DNA from: JAJPXC01 sp964628905
GTDB taxonomy: Bacteria > Bacteroidota > Bacteroidia > Bacteroidales > Muribaculaceae
NCBI GenBank assembly: GCA_964628905.1
Contig: CAZVNS010000007.1
Span: 1-64,000 of the forward strand
DNA: 64,000 bases
Reading direction: 5' to 3'
Shown: in pieces, positions 7,677-17,048 of the stretch
How the letters are laid out: each line of letters opens with the position of its first letter
Numbering within the stretch: the first letter of the stretch is position 1
The notes under the pieces: generated by a model
What the model saw: the letters and a program-made list of their open reading frames with translations, nothing else
The model's database searches: none
What the model was told of the DNA's origin: nothing
Program-made: the position numbers and the translations under genes

Positions 7677-8903
7677 CTATGCCAACGTCAATCGCGACAG
7701 GGGGAGCAACGTTGAGGCCAGGTCGCAAATCTGCACCGCGCTGACCCCCTCGATGGCCGAGGCAATTTCGGCGGTGGTGGATGCGCGGCCATGATAGAGC
7801 GTGGCACGGGCAGCCGATAGCGCCATCTGTTCGGCATTGTCGCTCGCCACAAGCAGCTGTCCTACATATTGACGCTTGGCGCGGACGAGCGCGGCGGCCG
7901 AGAGTTCGGTTTCGGCAAGTCGGGATATCTCCTTAGCCGTCAAGCGGCAGCAACGCTCCACATCGTTATGGTCGCAACCAAAATACACTGAGAACATGCC
8001 CACATCGGTCATCAGCGCCGACGATGCTTCGACGGTGTAAACCAACCCGCGCTTCTCGCGCAAGGCCACGTTGAGCCGCGAGTTCATGCCGGGTCCTCCC
8101 AAGATGTTGGTCAACAGGGCCAATGCATGACGCTGCGGGTCGTACATCCCCCCTACCCTCGCTCCAAGCACGGTGTGGGCCTGATGCGACTCGATATCCT
8201 TGGTCTGAGCAAACACTCCAGCCGATTTCGAAAGCTCTCTGATGCCACCGCGGTTGCACGCCCCTGAGCGCTCATCTCCTCCAAAATAAGCGGACAGTAC
8301 GCGCTCCACAGTGGCCGTCTTTTCACGCCCGGCATAGCAGACCACCATGTTAGATGGGTGGTAATAGGTGTTGAGCCAACGTCGGCAATCGCTTGAAGTA
8401 AACGATCGCAAGGCATTGATATTGCCAAGGATATTATGCGCCAATGGAGTGTCGGCGAACATCAGTTCATCAAAGTCGTCAAACACCGCGTCGGCGGGTG
8501 AGTCGAGATATGAGTCAATCTCATCGGCCACTACCTCACGCTCGCGGTTGAGCTCGTCGGTGGGGAACACTGAATGATAAATCAGGTCGGCAAGCAATTC
8601 GGCTGATCGGCGCAGATGTCCCGCAGGGGCTACGGTGTAGACCGCTGTCTCCTCCTTGGTGGTATAGGCGTTGAGTTCGCCACCCACAGCCTCCATGCGG
8701 TTGATTATATGGTGGGAGCGGCGGGTTGTGGTGCCCTTGAAGATGGTGTGCTCCACAAAGTGAGCCAATCCGTAATCCTCCGGCGACTCATCACGGCTCC
8801 CGGCGCCGATCATCACACAGCAGTACTCCACATTCCCCTCCGTGGGGATGTGGACGCAACGTTGGCCATTGGCGAGGGTGAAATATATCGGTTGTGCTGC
8901 CAT
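7677..8903 (-). CDS. M16 family zinc peptidase (processing-peptidase type)
   Basis: A 408-residue single-unit M16 metallopeptidase. The inverted zinc motif HFVEH is followed by the distal glutamate in EREVVADEID. The arginine-containing C-terminal half has the LREKRGLVYTVEA stretch typical of the family. No signal peptide is visible, so a cytoplasmic location is likely. The ATG at 8903 overlaps the ispG stop (TGATG), suggesting translational coupling. A GTG one codon earlier is possible but less attractive. It is the last gene of rpoN-PAP2-purE-ispG-M16. Confidence 0.9.
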   Translation of the reverse strand: MAAQPIYFTLANGQRCVHIPTEGNVEYCCVMIGAGSRDESPEDYGLAHFVEHTIFKGTTTRRSHHIINRMEAVGGELNAYTTKEETAVYTVAPAGHLRRSAELLADLIYHSVFPTDELNREREVVADEIDSYLDSPADAVFDDFDELMFADTPLAHNILGNINALRSFTSSDCRRWLNTYYHPSNMVVCYAGREKTATVERVLSAYFGGDERSGACNRGGIRELSKSAGVFAQTKDIESHQAHTVLGARVGGMYDPQRHALALLTNILGGPGMNSRLNVALREKRGLVYTVEASSALMTDVGMFSVYFGCDHNDVERCCRLTAKEISRLAETELSAAALVRAKRQYVGQLLVASDNAEQMALSAARATLYHGRASTTAEIASAIEGVSAVQICDLASTLLPLSRLTLA

Positions 8904-10537
8904 CACTTAGACCAGCGACCTGAGTCCTTAATTAGTTGGATAAGCTGCGGCAGAGCTTCGTCGGCGGGGATGTTTTTCTTCACACACTCCTTGCCGCGAT
9001 AGAGGCTCACATTGCCCACGCCGGCACCTACATAGCCGAAGTCCGCATCGGCCATCTCGCCCGGACCGTTGACCACACAACCCATCACACCTATTTTCAG
9101 CCCTTTAAGGTGACCGGTTGCCTCCTTGACCTTAGCCAGTGTGGATTGCAGGTCGAAGAGTGTGCGCCCACATCCGGGGCAAGCTATAAATTCGGTTCGG
9201 GTGAAGCGTTGACGTGACGCCTGGAGTATGCGGAAGGCCAGCGATGCACGCTGTGCCGCTGTGAGCTGAGGCGCGTCAATCATGATGCCGTCTACAAGGC
9301 GGTCGATAAGCAACCGGCCGAAGTCAGCGGCAGCTCGTAGCGCCACATCCCCATAAGCCATGTCGGGATAGCGCATCACAGCTACTACAGGGGTGGTGTC
9401 ACCCTCACTCCACATCCGATGTATCTTTGCGGCGATGTCGGCAGGAGCGTTAATGTGGTCTGATTTAAGGATTACGGGTCTATCCCGGGCAAGGCCGTTG
9501 AGGTAGGCATCAGGCTGTAACCCTGGCTCATATTTGGCCTCGCTGTCGAGTTCGACCACAGCCACGGGGTTGTCACCACCGATGGCTCCACAGGCCATTG
9601 TGGGGCGTCGCTGAGGGTTCAAGGGGTCAAAGTCGGGAGCTGTGTCCCCTGCGATTGCCGGATGCCCAGAGCGTGAGGTGATGTAGTCGACTAACGCCTT
9701 AGCCACGGGTATCTCGTTGGCGGGATTTTCGCTGAGCGACACGCGGATGGTGTCGCCGATGCCTTCGGCCAGAAGCGTGCCGATACCTACGGCTGACTTC
9801 ACGCGGCCATCCTCGCCGTCGCCGGCTTCGGTGACCCCCAAATGTAGCGGGAAGTGCATATCCTCGGCGTCCATGGCCTTGACGAGGCGGCGCACCGTTT
9901 CGACCATTATCACGGTGTTGGATGCCTTGATTGAAATCACTATATCGTTGAAATCCACCTTGCGGGCCACACGCAGGAATTCCATGGCGCTCTCAACCAT
10001 CCCGGCGGGGGTGTCGCCATAGCGGCTCATGATGCGGTCGGAGAGCGAACCGTGGTTTACGCCGATGCGCACCGCGGTGTGATGCTCGCGGCACAGCTCG
10101 TAGAAGGGGATGAGCGTACGGTCAATGCGCTCCAACTCGCGGGCATACTCCTTGTCGGTGTACTCTATCTTGCGGAATGTGCGTCCGGGGTCCACGAAGT
10201 TGCCGGGGTTGATGCGCACCTTCTCAACCTCCTCGGCGGCGGTGAAGGCTGCCTTGGGGTTGAAGTGGATATCGGCCACGAGTGGCACGTCGCACCCCTG
10301 CTCGCGCAGCCGTCGGCGTATCTGCCCCATGTTGCGGGCTTCGCGCTCACCCTGGGCCGTGAGCCGCACATAGTCGGCTCCGGCGTTGGCTATTTCGATG
10401 CATTGCTCAACAGAGGCTTCGGTGTCCATGGTCGATGTGTTGGTCATCGACTGCACGCGTATGGGGTTGTCGCCGCCTAAGGGGGTGTTGCCAATCATCA
10501 CCTCTGAGGAGCGGCGGCGTTGGTAGTCAAAATTCAT
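8903..10537 (-). CDS. ispG: 4-hydroxy-3-methylbut-2-enyl diphosphate synthase (long form)
   Basis: Iron-sulfur enzyme of the MEP isoprenoid pathway that converts MEcPP to HMBPP. At 544 residues it is the long form with a central insertion, known from Bacteroidetes, chlamydiae and plants; the E. coli form has about 370. The N-terminal TIM barrel starts with NPIRVQSMTNT. The C-terminal [4Fe-4S] ligands are CPGCG and the cysteine of MGCVVNGPGE. The start overlaps the purE stop by four bases (ATGA), and the stop overlaps the M16 start. ispE, another MEP gene, is at 49.3 kb in the same window. Confidence 0.96.
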   Translation of the reverse strand: MNFDYQRRRSSEVMIGNTPLGGDNPIRVQSMTNTSTMDTEASVEQCIEIANAGADYVRLTAQGEREARNMGQIRRRLREQGCDVPLVADIHFNPKAAFTAAEEVEKVRINPGNFVDPGRTFRKIEYTDKEYARELERIDRTLIPFYELCREHHTAVRIGVNHGSLSDRIMSRYGDTPAGMVESAMEFLRVARKVDFNDIVISIKASNTVIMVETVRRLVKAMDAEDMHFPLHLGVTEAGDGEDGRVKSAVGIGTLLAEGIGDTIRVSLSENPANEIPVAKALVDYITSRSGHPAIAGDTAPDFDPLNPQRRPTMACGAIGGDNPVAVVELDSEAKYEPGLQPDAYLNGLARDRPVILKSDHINAPADIAAKIHRMWSEGDTTPVVAVMRYPDMAYGDVALRAAADFGRLLIDRLVDGIMIDAPQLTAAQRASLAFRILQASRQRFTRTEFIACPGCGRTLFDLQSTLAKVKEATGHLKGLKIGVMGCVVNGPGEMADADFGYVGAGVGNVSLYRGKECVKKNIPADEALPQLIQLIKDSGRWSK

Positions 10538-11037
10538 ACTTTGAAGCGGTAATGTTCGTTCTTTAGCTCCTCGTTGGCTTTAACGGTCTTCTCTGACAGT
10601 CCGCGGCGATATTCGGCGAAGCGGGCTGCCACACCTTCGTCGCTCAATGCCAGGATCTGGGCGGCGAGGATGGCGGCGTTGAGTCCGCCATTGATGCCCA
10701 CTGTGGCCACGGCGAGTCCCGGGGGCATCTGCACTATCGAGAGCAGTGCGTCGCGGCCGTCGAGGGTGGAGTTGATGGGGATGCCGATCACGGGCACGGT
10801 GGTAAGGGCGGCTATCACCCCGGGGAGGGCGGCGGCCATTCCGGCAGCGGCGATAATCACCTTAAGGCCGCGTCCGGCGGCTTCGCGGGCGAATTTCTCA
10901 ACCTCGGCGGGTGTACGATGGGCCGACAGGGCGTTCATCTCAAACGGTATCTCCATCTGGTCGAGAAATGCGGCTGCCTTACGGAGGATGGGCAGGTCGC
11001 TTGTGCTGCCCATGATGATGCTAACTAAGGGGGTCAT
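10534..11037 (-). CDS. purE: N5-carboxyaminoimidazole ribonucleotide mutase (class I PurE)
   Basis: Converts N5-CAIR to CAIR in purine biosynthesis. The 167-residue protein shows the substrate-binding motifs IIMGSTSDLP, SAHRTP and NSTLDGRDALLSIVQMP, all standard for class I PurE. It overlaps ispG by four bases. The PAP2-like gene lies upstream across a short tandem-repeat array. Confidence 0.95.
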   Translation of the reverse strand: MTPLVSIIMGSTSDLPILRKAAAFLDQMEIPFEMNALSAHRTPAEVEKFAREAAGRGLKVIIAAAGMAAALPGVIAALTTVPVIGIPINSTLDGRDALLSIVQMPPGLAVATVGINGGLNAAILAAQILALSDEGVAARFAEYRRGLSEKTVKANEELKNEHYRFKV

Positions 11038-11061
11038 ATCGTGGGGGATTGTTGAGTTTTT

Positions 11062-11124
11062 GAGGACATTAAGGACGTTAAGGTCTTTAAGGACATTATG
11101 TACGTTATGGTTGTTAAGGATTGG
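11062..11124. repeat. 9-bp tandem repeat array (seven units)
   Basis: Seven consecutive 9-mers follow the consensus AAGGACnTT: GAGGACATT, AAGGACGTT, AAGGTCTTT, AAGGACATT, ATGTACGTT, ATGGTTGTT, AAGGATTGG. The array fills the purE-PAP2 intergenic space, and its end overlaps the stop codon of the PAP2-like gene. An array of the same unit length and core occurs at 56045-56107. Confidence 0.85.
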
Positions 11125-11902
11125 GGGCCAGTGGCTCGGCGCAGGAGAGGGTGGTGAAGAACAGCACGGCGACTACCCCCACAGCCACTCCTGCGGCTAT
11201 CTGCCAGAGGGTATGGCGGCGCAGTATCAGCCGCGAGGTGCACACCAGCCCGGCGATAATCACCACGGCCATCGTAAGGCGGGTGATGTCGACCATCGCC
11301 TGGCCATACTTTATCAAGAAGAAGCACAAGCCCACAAATCCTCCCATGGCGGCGGCGTGGGCACTTATCTTCCACCATAGGTTGACCACATCGACTACAA
11401 GCAGGGCGGCGGCGCCACCGGCCATGAATAGCCACATCCAGTCGGGGGCGTTGACGCTGTAGAGGTAGGCCGCACAACCGCAATAGCCCAAGAATGCCGC
11501 TGAATATGGGATGATGCGCTCTTTGCGCCGCTCAAGGCTTGTGGAGGTCACGATCTTGAATGTGTAGAGCATGAATATCACCACCATGGGCACAACGCCG
11601 GTCAACGCGAATGTGACCAACACAGTGACCCACTGCGCCGAGGGCTGCACATATTGGAGCACGGTGAGCTTAAACGCCAGGATCATGGCGTAGGTGGGGA
11701 TGAGCATGGGGCTGAACACCAGCGACAGCACCCGTGCGGCCATCGTTAGCACGCTGTCAATCTTTGAGGGCCTGGGTGCTGTGACCGCGGCGGCTACCGC
11801 GTCGAGGTTGATCTCAACCGGCTCCACCGGCTCTGATGCCGGATCGATGGACGCTTCCGCCAGGGTTCCGGGTATGTTATCTTGCTGGATTTCTGTTGAC
11901 AT
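11114..11902 (-). CDS. PAP2-like integral membrane protein
   Basis: A 262-residue protein with an acidic, Pro/Glu-rich cytoplasmic N-terminus (about 1-45) followed by six or so hydrophobic segments. ERRKERIIPY, KISAHAAAMGG and SRLILRRHTLWQIAAG line up loosely with the three phosphatase motifs of the PAP2 superfamily, although the first two are degenerate. A lipid-phosphate phosphatase or an inactive relative is therefore possible. It sits 21 nt after rpoN and before purE in the same operon. Confidence 0.65.
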   Translation of the reverse strand: MSTEIQQDNIPGTLAEASIDPASEPVEPVEINLDAVAAAVTAPRPSKIDSVLTMAARVLSLVFSPMLIPTYAMILAFKLTVLQYVQPSAQWVTVLVTFALTGVVPMVVIFMLYTFKIVTSTSLERRKERIIPYSAAFLGYCGCAAYLYSVNAPDWMWLFMAGGAAALLVVDVVNLWWKISAHAAAMGGFVGLCFFLIKYGQAMVDITRLTMAVVIIAGLVCTSRLILRRHTLWQIAAGVAVGVVAVLFFTTLSCAEPLAPNP

Positions 11903-11923
11903 ATTTTTGCCTAAATTAACTGT

Positions 11924-13360
11924 TTATATGGTGCGTCGCAGACGTGCTACGGGTATGTGCATGCGCTCGCGGTATTTCGTCACGGTGCGTCTGGCCATGT
12001 CGAGTCCCTGCTCATTGAGGGCGGCTGTGATGGCCTCGTCGCTCAGCGGGTGGTGCTTGTCCTCGGCTTCGATGATGCTGCGTATGCTTTGCTCGATGAT
12101 GTGCGATGTGGTGTCGGAATCACTCTCCTTGGGGCGTTCGTTGAAGAAGTACTTCAGGGGGAACGTGCCGTAGGGGGTCATCACATATTTCGAAGCTGTG
12201 GCGCGTGATATCACCGACAGGTCGTGGCCGGTGGTTGCGGCCACATCCTTGAGTATCATCGGGTGTAGGTCGGTGGGGTCGCCGCTGAGGAAGAAGTCGC
12301 GCTGGAGTGTCACGATGGACCGCATCACGCTCATCAGCGTGTCCTGACGCATGCCGATCATGCGCATAAACCCTGTGGCCTCGTCGCGGCGTTGGCGTAT
12401 GAATGCGTTGGTCTCGGCCCTGCGGGCTGCTGACGTTGCTCCGCCGGCGGGCTGCTGAGCGTCGACGCTGAACGATGGCGACACTCTCAGCTCGGGTATG
12501 GCCGTGAGGAGCGTCACAGTGATGTTGCTCCCCTCGACGTCGACGCTGAATTCGGGGACTATCTGGCGCTGACGGTCATCGTCGGCCGAACCGCCCACGA
12601 TGGCTCCAGGCTTGGGGTTGAGCTGGAGTATCACGTCGATGGCCTCCCTGAGCCGCTGATGCGACAGTGAGAGCATCGACTCCAGCCGGTCGTAATGCTT
12701 CTTGGAGAAGAGGTCGAAGTAGTCGCCCACAATCTCTGTGGCGTCGGCCACGGCGGTCGATGCGGTGAGACGTCTGAGCTGCAACAGCAGGGAGTCGCGC
12801 AGGTCCATCGCCCCGATACCCGCAGGGTCGAGGCGCCTGACTTGCTGCCACACTCGGCGCACGCGCTCGTCATCGTCGACGATGCCGGCGATCGCGAGGT
12901 CGGAGGCCAATTCGGGGATGGTGCGGGTCATGTAGCCGTTGTCGTCGATGTTGCCGATGATATAGCGGGCTATGCGGCGGTCGAGGTCATCGAGGTCGAG
13001 GTCGGTGAGCTGGTCGGTGAGCTGCTCCATCAGCGAGGCTGACGAGGCCACGGCCTGAGGCTCGTAGGCGCGGTCGTCGGCTGAATGGTTGCGCGCTTCG
13101 AGTCGGTACCAGGGCATATCATCGTCGCTGCCATAGTCGGCCATCTGCATCTGTTCGGCGGTTTCGTTGAAGTCGTCGTCTGGGGTCGTGGCCACAGGGT
13201 CGTCGGCCACCTCAAGTGCGGGGTTTTCGTCAACGGCCTGACGCACGGCGTCCTCCACTCCGGGCCCGTTCATCTCAAGTAGGCGTACGAACTGCACCTG
13301 CTGGGGCAACAGGCGCTGCTGCAATCGCTGCTCGGTGGTGAGGGTAAGTGACTCCTTCAT
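11924..13360 (-). CDS. rpoN: RNA polymerase sigma-54 factor
   Basis: Alternative sigma factor recognising -24/-12 promoters, dependent on AAA+ activators. The 478-residue protein has the glutamine-rich region I (TTEQRLQQRLLPQQVQFVRLLE), an acidic region II (about 45-95), the core-binding region, and the RpoN box ARRTVTKYRERMHIPVARLRR close to the C-terminus, split here by a few conservative changes. The ATG at 13360 is preferred over the GTG at 13369, because the GTG overlaps a strong -7 element. No sigma-54 activator gene is in the window. It heads the operon running to the M16 peptidase. Confidence 0.96.
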   Translation of the reverse strand: MKESLTLTTEQRLQQRLLPQQVQFVRLLEMNGPGVEDAVRQAVDENPALEVADDPVATTPDDDFNETAEQMQMADYGSDDDMPWYRLEARNHSADDRAYEPQAVASSASLMEQLTDQLTDLDLDDLDRRIARYIIGNIDDNGYMTRTIPELASDLAIAGIVDDDERVRRVWQQVRRLDPAGIGAMDLRDSLLLQLRRLTASTAVADATEIVGDYFDLFSKKHYDRLESMLSLSHQRLREAIDVILQLNPKPGAIVGGSADDDRQRQIVPEFSVDVEGSNITVTLLTAIPELRVSPSFSVDAQQPAGGATSAARRAETNAFIRQRRDEATGFMRMIGMRQDTLMSVMRSIVTLQRDFFLSGDPTDLHPMILKDVAATTGHDLSVISRATASKYVMTPYGTFPLKYFFNERPKESDSDTTSHIIEQSIRSIIEAEDKHHPLSDEAITAALNEQGLDMARRTVTKYRERMHIPVARLRRTI

Positions 13361-13368
13361 ATCGGCCA

Positions 13369-13376
13369 CAAAGTTA
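13369..13376 (-). promoter_or_regulatory. Promoter -7 element of rpoN
   Basis: TAACTTTG on the minus strand ends only 8 nt before the rpoN ATG. Transcription starting about 7 nt downstream would give a nearly leaderless mRNA. Confidence 0.5.
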
Positions 13377-13433
13377 ATCTAAATTTATGAGAAAAAACAG
13401 AGCCGCGGCTGTGTGTTTATGTAGCGTTATGGA

Positions 13434-14400
13434 TTATTTGTGGATGCAGCGTACTGACATACCATACCTTCGGGGCATCTGGCCAAGGCCGATCTGCACA
13501 TTATTGCTACCGGTGAGGTAGAAGTAGAAGCATACGGCGCGGTCGGCCTCAGAGCCGGTCTCACCTGACCAGTAGTAGCCGTACTGCTGCCAGTACTGGA
13601 TGCCGGTACCGCTCAGACCACCGTCGGCGGGGAGCATTACGCCCACATTGTTCTGGTCAACGAGGTCCTCAGCGGGGGATATCCGTGAGTGAGGCGTACT
13701 GGCGGGGGAGGCGACGCACGTCGAGGTAGTTTTTCTGGCTTGACTTAGCCTCTGACAAGTCTTGTAGCTGCTGCCATTCGAGCACCAGTCGTACTTGTCG
13801 TTGGGCCATACAAATACAGGGTAGTTGTTAAGACCATCCTCATAGTCGCACTGACATTCGAAGGTGTCGTAGTATGCATACCATTCGTAGTCCTCGATGT
13901 TGGCGGGGATGGCTGCGAGGCCTGAGTAGAGCAATTCGTCGGTAGCGGCGTCGAAGGCATCACCCTTGATGTTGTACATCTCCACGTCGAGCATGAAGTA
14001 TGCGCCGTGAACTCTGCGCCCTTCTGGGTGGAATCCCAAGCGGCCTGGGTCTGAGGCATCAGGGTGAGCACTTTGGCGAATGAGTTGATGTGGTTGTCGC
14101 CGGGGCAGATGAGGTTGACCACGTCGCCTGCTGAGGGAGCGAGCGATACGCCGTCGAAGTTCACATCATACTGCACGTTGCCGCTGAGGTCGCTCCAAGT
14201 GCCCTGACCGGGGAGGTTGGTCACTGTGGCCACGTCGGTGTGGTTGGTGTAGTTGTCATCAGAGTCGTCGCCGAAGAATAGCTCGGGGGCCATGCCTGAG
14301 AGCGAGGCGCTCATCTGGTTGACGTTCTCCAGACCCTTGACGTTGCGTATCTCGAAGGTGGTGGTGCGGGGCACGCTGTCGATCGCCGAGTTGGCCGAAA
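13434..14400 (-). pseudogene. Broken fimbrillin/DUF5119-like surface protein gene
   Basis: Three reading frames have to be joined to follow one protein. The first segment (from about 14400) contains PRTTTFEIRNVKGLENV and reads like a DUF5119 or Mfa2-type fimbrial anchor; a stop precedes it, so the 5' end is also missing. The frame changes near 14000, giving the segment with YFMLDVEMYNIKGDAFDAA. It shifts again near 13745 for SSQKNYLDVRRLPRQYASL, and once more for the tail ending YGMSVRCIHK, which resembles the C-terminus of FISUMP or fimbrillin-like proteins. At least three frameshifts make it non-functional unless the assembly is wrong. The family assignment is from memory and tentative. Confidence 0.65.
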
Positions 14401-14437
14401 AATTGCTGCTGTTGGCTCATATCTCAAAAACTATGAT

Positions 14438-14445
14438 TAACTTTG
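14438..14445 (+). promoter_or_regulatory. Promoter -7 element of panC operon
   Basis: TAACTTTG lies 28 nt before the panC ATG. A TTG trinucleotide at 14412-14414 could be a weak -33 element (23-nt spacing). Confidence 0.6.
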
Positions 14446-14473
14446 CACCCTGAAACAGATATCAGCTTTGCAG

Positions 14474-15328
14474 ATGAAAGTAATCAGAAGCGTCAAAGAG
14501 CTTTCGCAACTCACTGAGCAGCTGCGCAGTGAGGGTAAATCGATAGGCTTGGTGCCCACAATGGGCGCCTTGCATGCCGGCCATCGCTCGCTGGTGGACC
14601 GCTCGGTCAAGGAGAACGATGTGACGGTGGTGAGCGTGTTTGTCAACCCCACGCAGTTTAACAACGCCAACGACCTTGCCACATACCCCCGCACCGAGGA
14701 GGCCGACTGCCGCCTGCTCCAACAGGCAGGGGTCGACTACGCCTTCGTGCCCACGGTCGAGGAGATGTACCCCGAGCCCGACACACGCCAGTTTGACCTC
14801 GGCCAGGTGGCCGCTGTGATGGAGGGACCGATGCGCCCCGGCCACTTCAACGGCGTTGCTCAGGTGGTGAGCCGACTGATGGAGTACTCACACCCCACAC
14901 GCGCCTACTTCGGCGAGAAGGACTTCCAGCAGATCGCTGTGATACGCCGCATGGTGGAGCTGCTGGGCCTCGATGTCGAGATAGTGGACTGCCCCATAGT
15001 GCGCGAACCCGACGGGCTGGCGCTGAGCAGCCGCAACGTGCGCCTCACCCCCGAGGGTCGCAAAGTGGCCCCTGCGATACACCGCATACTCGCCGAGAGC
15101 ACCCGGTGGGCCGGCCAAATCACCCCCGACGAGGTAATCGACCGTGTCGTAGCCCTAATCAACTCCGAGGAGGGCCTCGAAGTGGAATACTACCAGATAG
15201 TCGACGCCCTGACCATGCAGCCCCTGAGCCGCTGGCCCCAAGGCGACGAGCCTGACGCCGTAGGATGCGTGACAGTGTACTGCGGCGATGTGCGCCTGAT
15301 CGACAACATCAAATACCCCCGGATATGA
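14474..15328 (+). CDS. panC: Pantothenate synthetase
   Basis: Condenses pantoate and beta-alanine with ATP to make pantothenate. The 284-residue protein carries the HIGH-type nucleotide motif VPTMGALHAGH and the KMSKS-like GLALSSRNVRL. The ATG at 14474 (MKVIRSVKEL) is preferred over a TTG six bases upstream. Its stop overlaps the start of panD, so beta-alanine supply and its use are coupled in one operon. Confidence 0.96.
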   Translation: MKVIRSVKELSQLTEQLRSEGKSIGLVPTMGALHAGHRSLVDRSVKENDVTVVSVFVNPTQFNNANDLATYPRTEEADCRLLQQAGVDYAFVPTVEEMYPEPDTRQFDLGQVAAVMEGPMRPGHFNGVAQVVSRLMEYSHPTRAYFGEKDFQQIAVIRRMVELLGLDVEIVDCPIVREPDGLALSSRNVRLTPEGRKVAPAIHRILAESTRWAGQITPDEVIDRVVALINSEEGLEVEYYQIVDALTMQPLSRWPQGDEPDAVGCVTVYCGDVRLIDNIKYPRI

Positions 15329-15678
15329 TGCAAGTAGAAGTATTGAAGTCCAAAATCCACCGCGTCACGGTGACCGAAGCCCGTCTGGACTACATCGGCT
15401 CTATAACCATCGACCAGGACCTGATGGATGCCGCCGGCATAATCCCCGGCGAGCACGTATATATAGTAGACAACAACAATGGTGAGCGGCTCGACACGTA
15501 TGCCATCGCAGGCGAGCGCGGCTCAGGCGTGATATGCCTCAACGGAGCCGCGGCACGCAAAGTGCAGCCCGGCGACATCGTGATCATCATGAGCTATGCC
15601 CTGATGCCCATCGACGAAGCGCGCGAGTTCAAGCCCTCGGTGATATTCCCCGACACCGCCACCAACCATCTCCAATAA
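15325..15678 (+). CDS. panD: Aspartate 1-decarboxylase proenzyme
   Basis: Pyruvoyl-dependent enzyme that makes beta-alanine from aspartate. The 117-residue proenzyme has the self-cleavage site Gly-Ser in DYIGSITIDQDLMDAAGI; the serine becomes the pyruvoyl group. Tandem ATGs at 15325 and 15328 both overlap the panC stop. The downstream ATG would give 116 residues. It is followed by ffh after 27 nt. Confidence 0.95.
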   Translation: MMQVEVLKSKIHRVTVTEARLDYIGSITIDQDLMDAAGIIPGEHVYIVDNNNGERLDTYAIAGERGSGVICLNGAAARKVQPGDIVIIMSYALMPIDEAREFKPSVIFPDTATNHLQ

Positions 15679-15705
15679 CCTCTCATCTCTAACCGCAAAC
15701 CTTTA

Positions 15706-17040
15706 ATGATGTTTGAAAATCTAAGCGAACGCCTCGAGCGTAGCCTTAAAATCCTCAAAGGACAAGGCAAAATCACTGAAATCAACGTAGCTGAAACCAT
15801 CAAGGACGTGCGCCGCGCTCTGCTCGACGCCGACGTCAACTACAAGGTGGCCAAGCAATTTACCGACACGGTAAAGGCCAAAGCCCTGGGTCAGAACGTG
15901 ATCAACGCCATCAAGCCAAAAGAGCTGATGGTGAAGATAGTCCACGACGAGCTCGCAACCATGATGGGCGGCGAGACCGCTCAGATCAACCTCTCGGGCA
16001 ACCCCACCGTCATATTAATGTCGGGCCTGCAAGGCTCGGGTAAGACCACCTTCTCAGGCAAGCTCGCCAAGAAGCTCAAGAGCGAGAAGGGTAAGCGCCC
16101 GCTGCTGGTGGCTTGCGACGTTTACCGCCCCGCGGCTATCGACCAGCTCAAGGTGCTCGCCCAGCAGATTGACGTGCCCGTCTACACCGAGGATGGCAAC
16201 AAGAACCCCGTGGAGATAGCCCTCCACGCCATCGGCTACGCCAAGGCCAACCACCTCGACCTGGTGATCGTCGACACCGCCGGCCGCCTCGCCGTCGACG
16301 AGCAAATGATGGACGAAATCGAAGCCATCAAGAAGGCCATCAAACCCCAGGAGACCCTGTTCGTGGTCGACTCGATGACCGGTCAGGACGCCGTCAACAC
16401 CGCCAAGGAGTTCAACGACCGCCTCGACTTCGACGGCGTGGTGCTCACCAAGCTCGACGGCGACACCCGCGGTGGTGCCGCCCTGTCGATACGCACCGTC
16501 GTGACCAAGCCCATCAAATATGTGGGTACGGGCGAGAAGCTCGACGCCATCGACCCCTTCCACCCCTCACGCATGGCCGACCGCATCCTCGGCATGGGCG
16601 ACATCGTGTCGCTCGTCGAGAAGGCCCAGCAGCAGTTCGACGAGGCCGAGGCCAAGAGGATCGAAGACAAAATCCGCAAAAACCAGTTCAACTTCAACGA
16701 CTTCCTCAAGCAGATTGAGCAAATCAAGAAGATGGGCAACATCAAGGATCTGGCATCAATGATACCCGGCGTGGGTAAAGCCATCAAGGATATCGACATC
16801 GATGACGACGCATTCAAGGGCATCGAGGCCATCATCAAATCGATGACCGAGCAGGAGCGCGTCAACCCCGACATCATCAACAGCTCGCGCCGCCAGCGCA
16901 TAGCCCGCGGCTCAGGCACCTCGATGCAGGAGGTCAACCGTCTGCTCAAACAGTTCGACGCCACCCGCAAGATGATGAAGATGGCCACCTCCAAAAATCC
17001 CATGAAAATGATGCGCGACATGCGTCGCGCCCACCGTTAA
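15706..17040 (+). CDS. ffh: Signal recognition particle protein Ffh
   Basis: SRP54-type GTPase that targets nascent membrane proteins to FtsY and Sec. The 444-residue protein has an N-terminal helical bundle. The GTPase G1 motif GLQGSGKTT is followed by DVYRPAA, the G3 motif DTAGR and TKLDGDTRGG. The methionine-rich M domain ends in ARGSGTSMQEVNRLLKQF. A second ATG three bases in is equally possible as start. It sits in panC-panD-ffh-folD-capA. A 4.5S RNA gene was not recognised in the window. Confidence 0.97.
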   Translation: MMFENLSERLERSLKILKGQGKITEINVAETIKDVRRALLDADVNYKVAKQFTDTVKAKALGQNVINAIKPKELMVKIVHDELATMMGGETAQINLSGNPTVILMSGLQGSGKTTFSGKLAKKLKSEKGKRPLLVACDVYRPAAIDQLKVLAQQIDVPVYTEDGNKNPVEIALHAIGYAKANHLDLVIVDTAGRLAVDEQMMDEIEAIKKAIKPQETLFVVDSMTGQDAVNTAKEFNDRLDFDGVVLTKLDGDTRGGAALSIRTVVTKPIKYVGTGEKLDAIDPFHPSRMADRILGMGDIVSLVEKAQQQFDEAEAKRIEDKIRKNQFNFNDFLKQIEQIKKMGNIKDLASMIPGVGKAIKDIDIDDDAFKGIEAIIKSMTEQERVNPDIINSSRRQRIARGSGTSMQEVNRLLKQFDATRKMMKMATSKNPMKMMRDMRRAHR

Positions 17041-17048
17041 CAGCCACT

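Noticed and set aside
11062..11124. CRISPR-like array
   Set aside because: The units are contiguous 9-mers without spacers, and no cas gene is present in the window.
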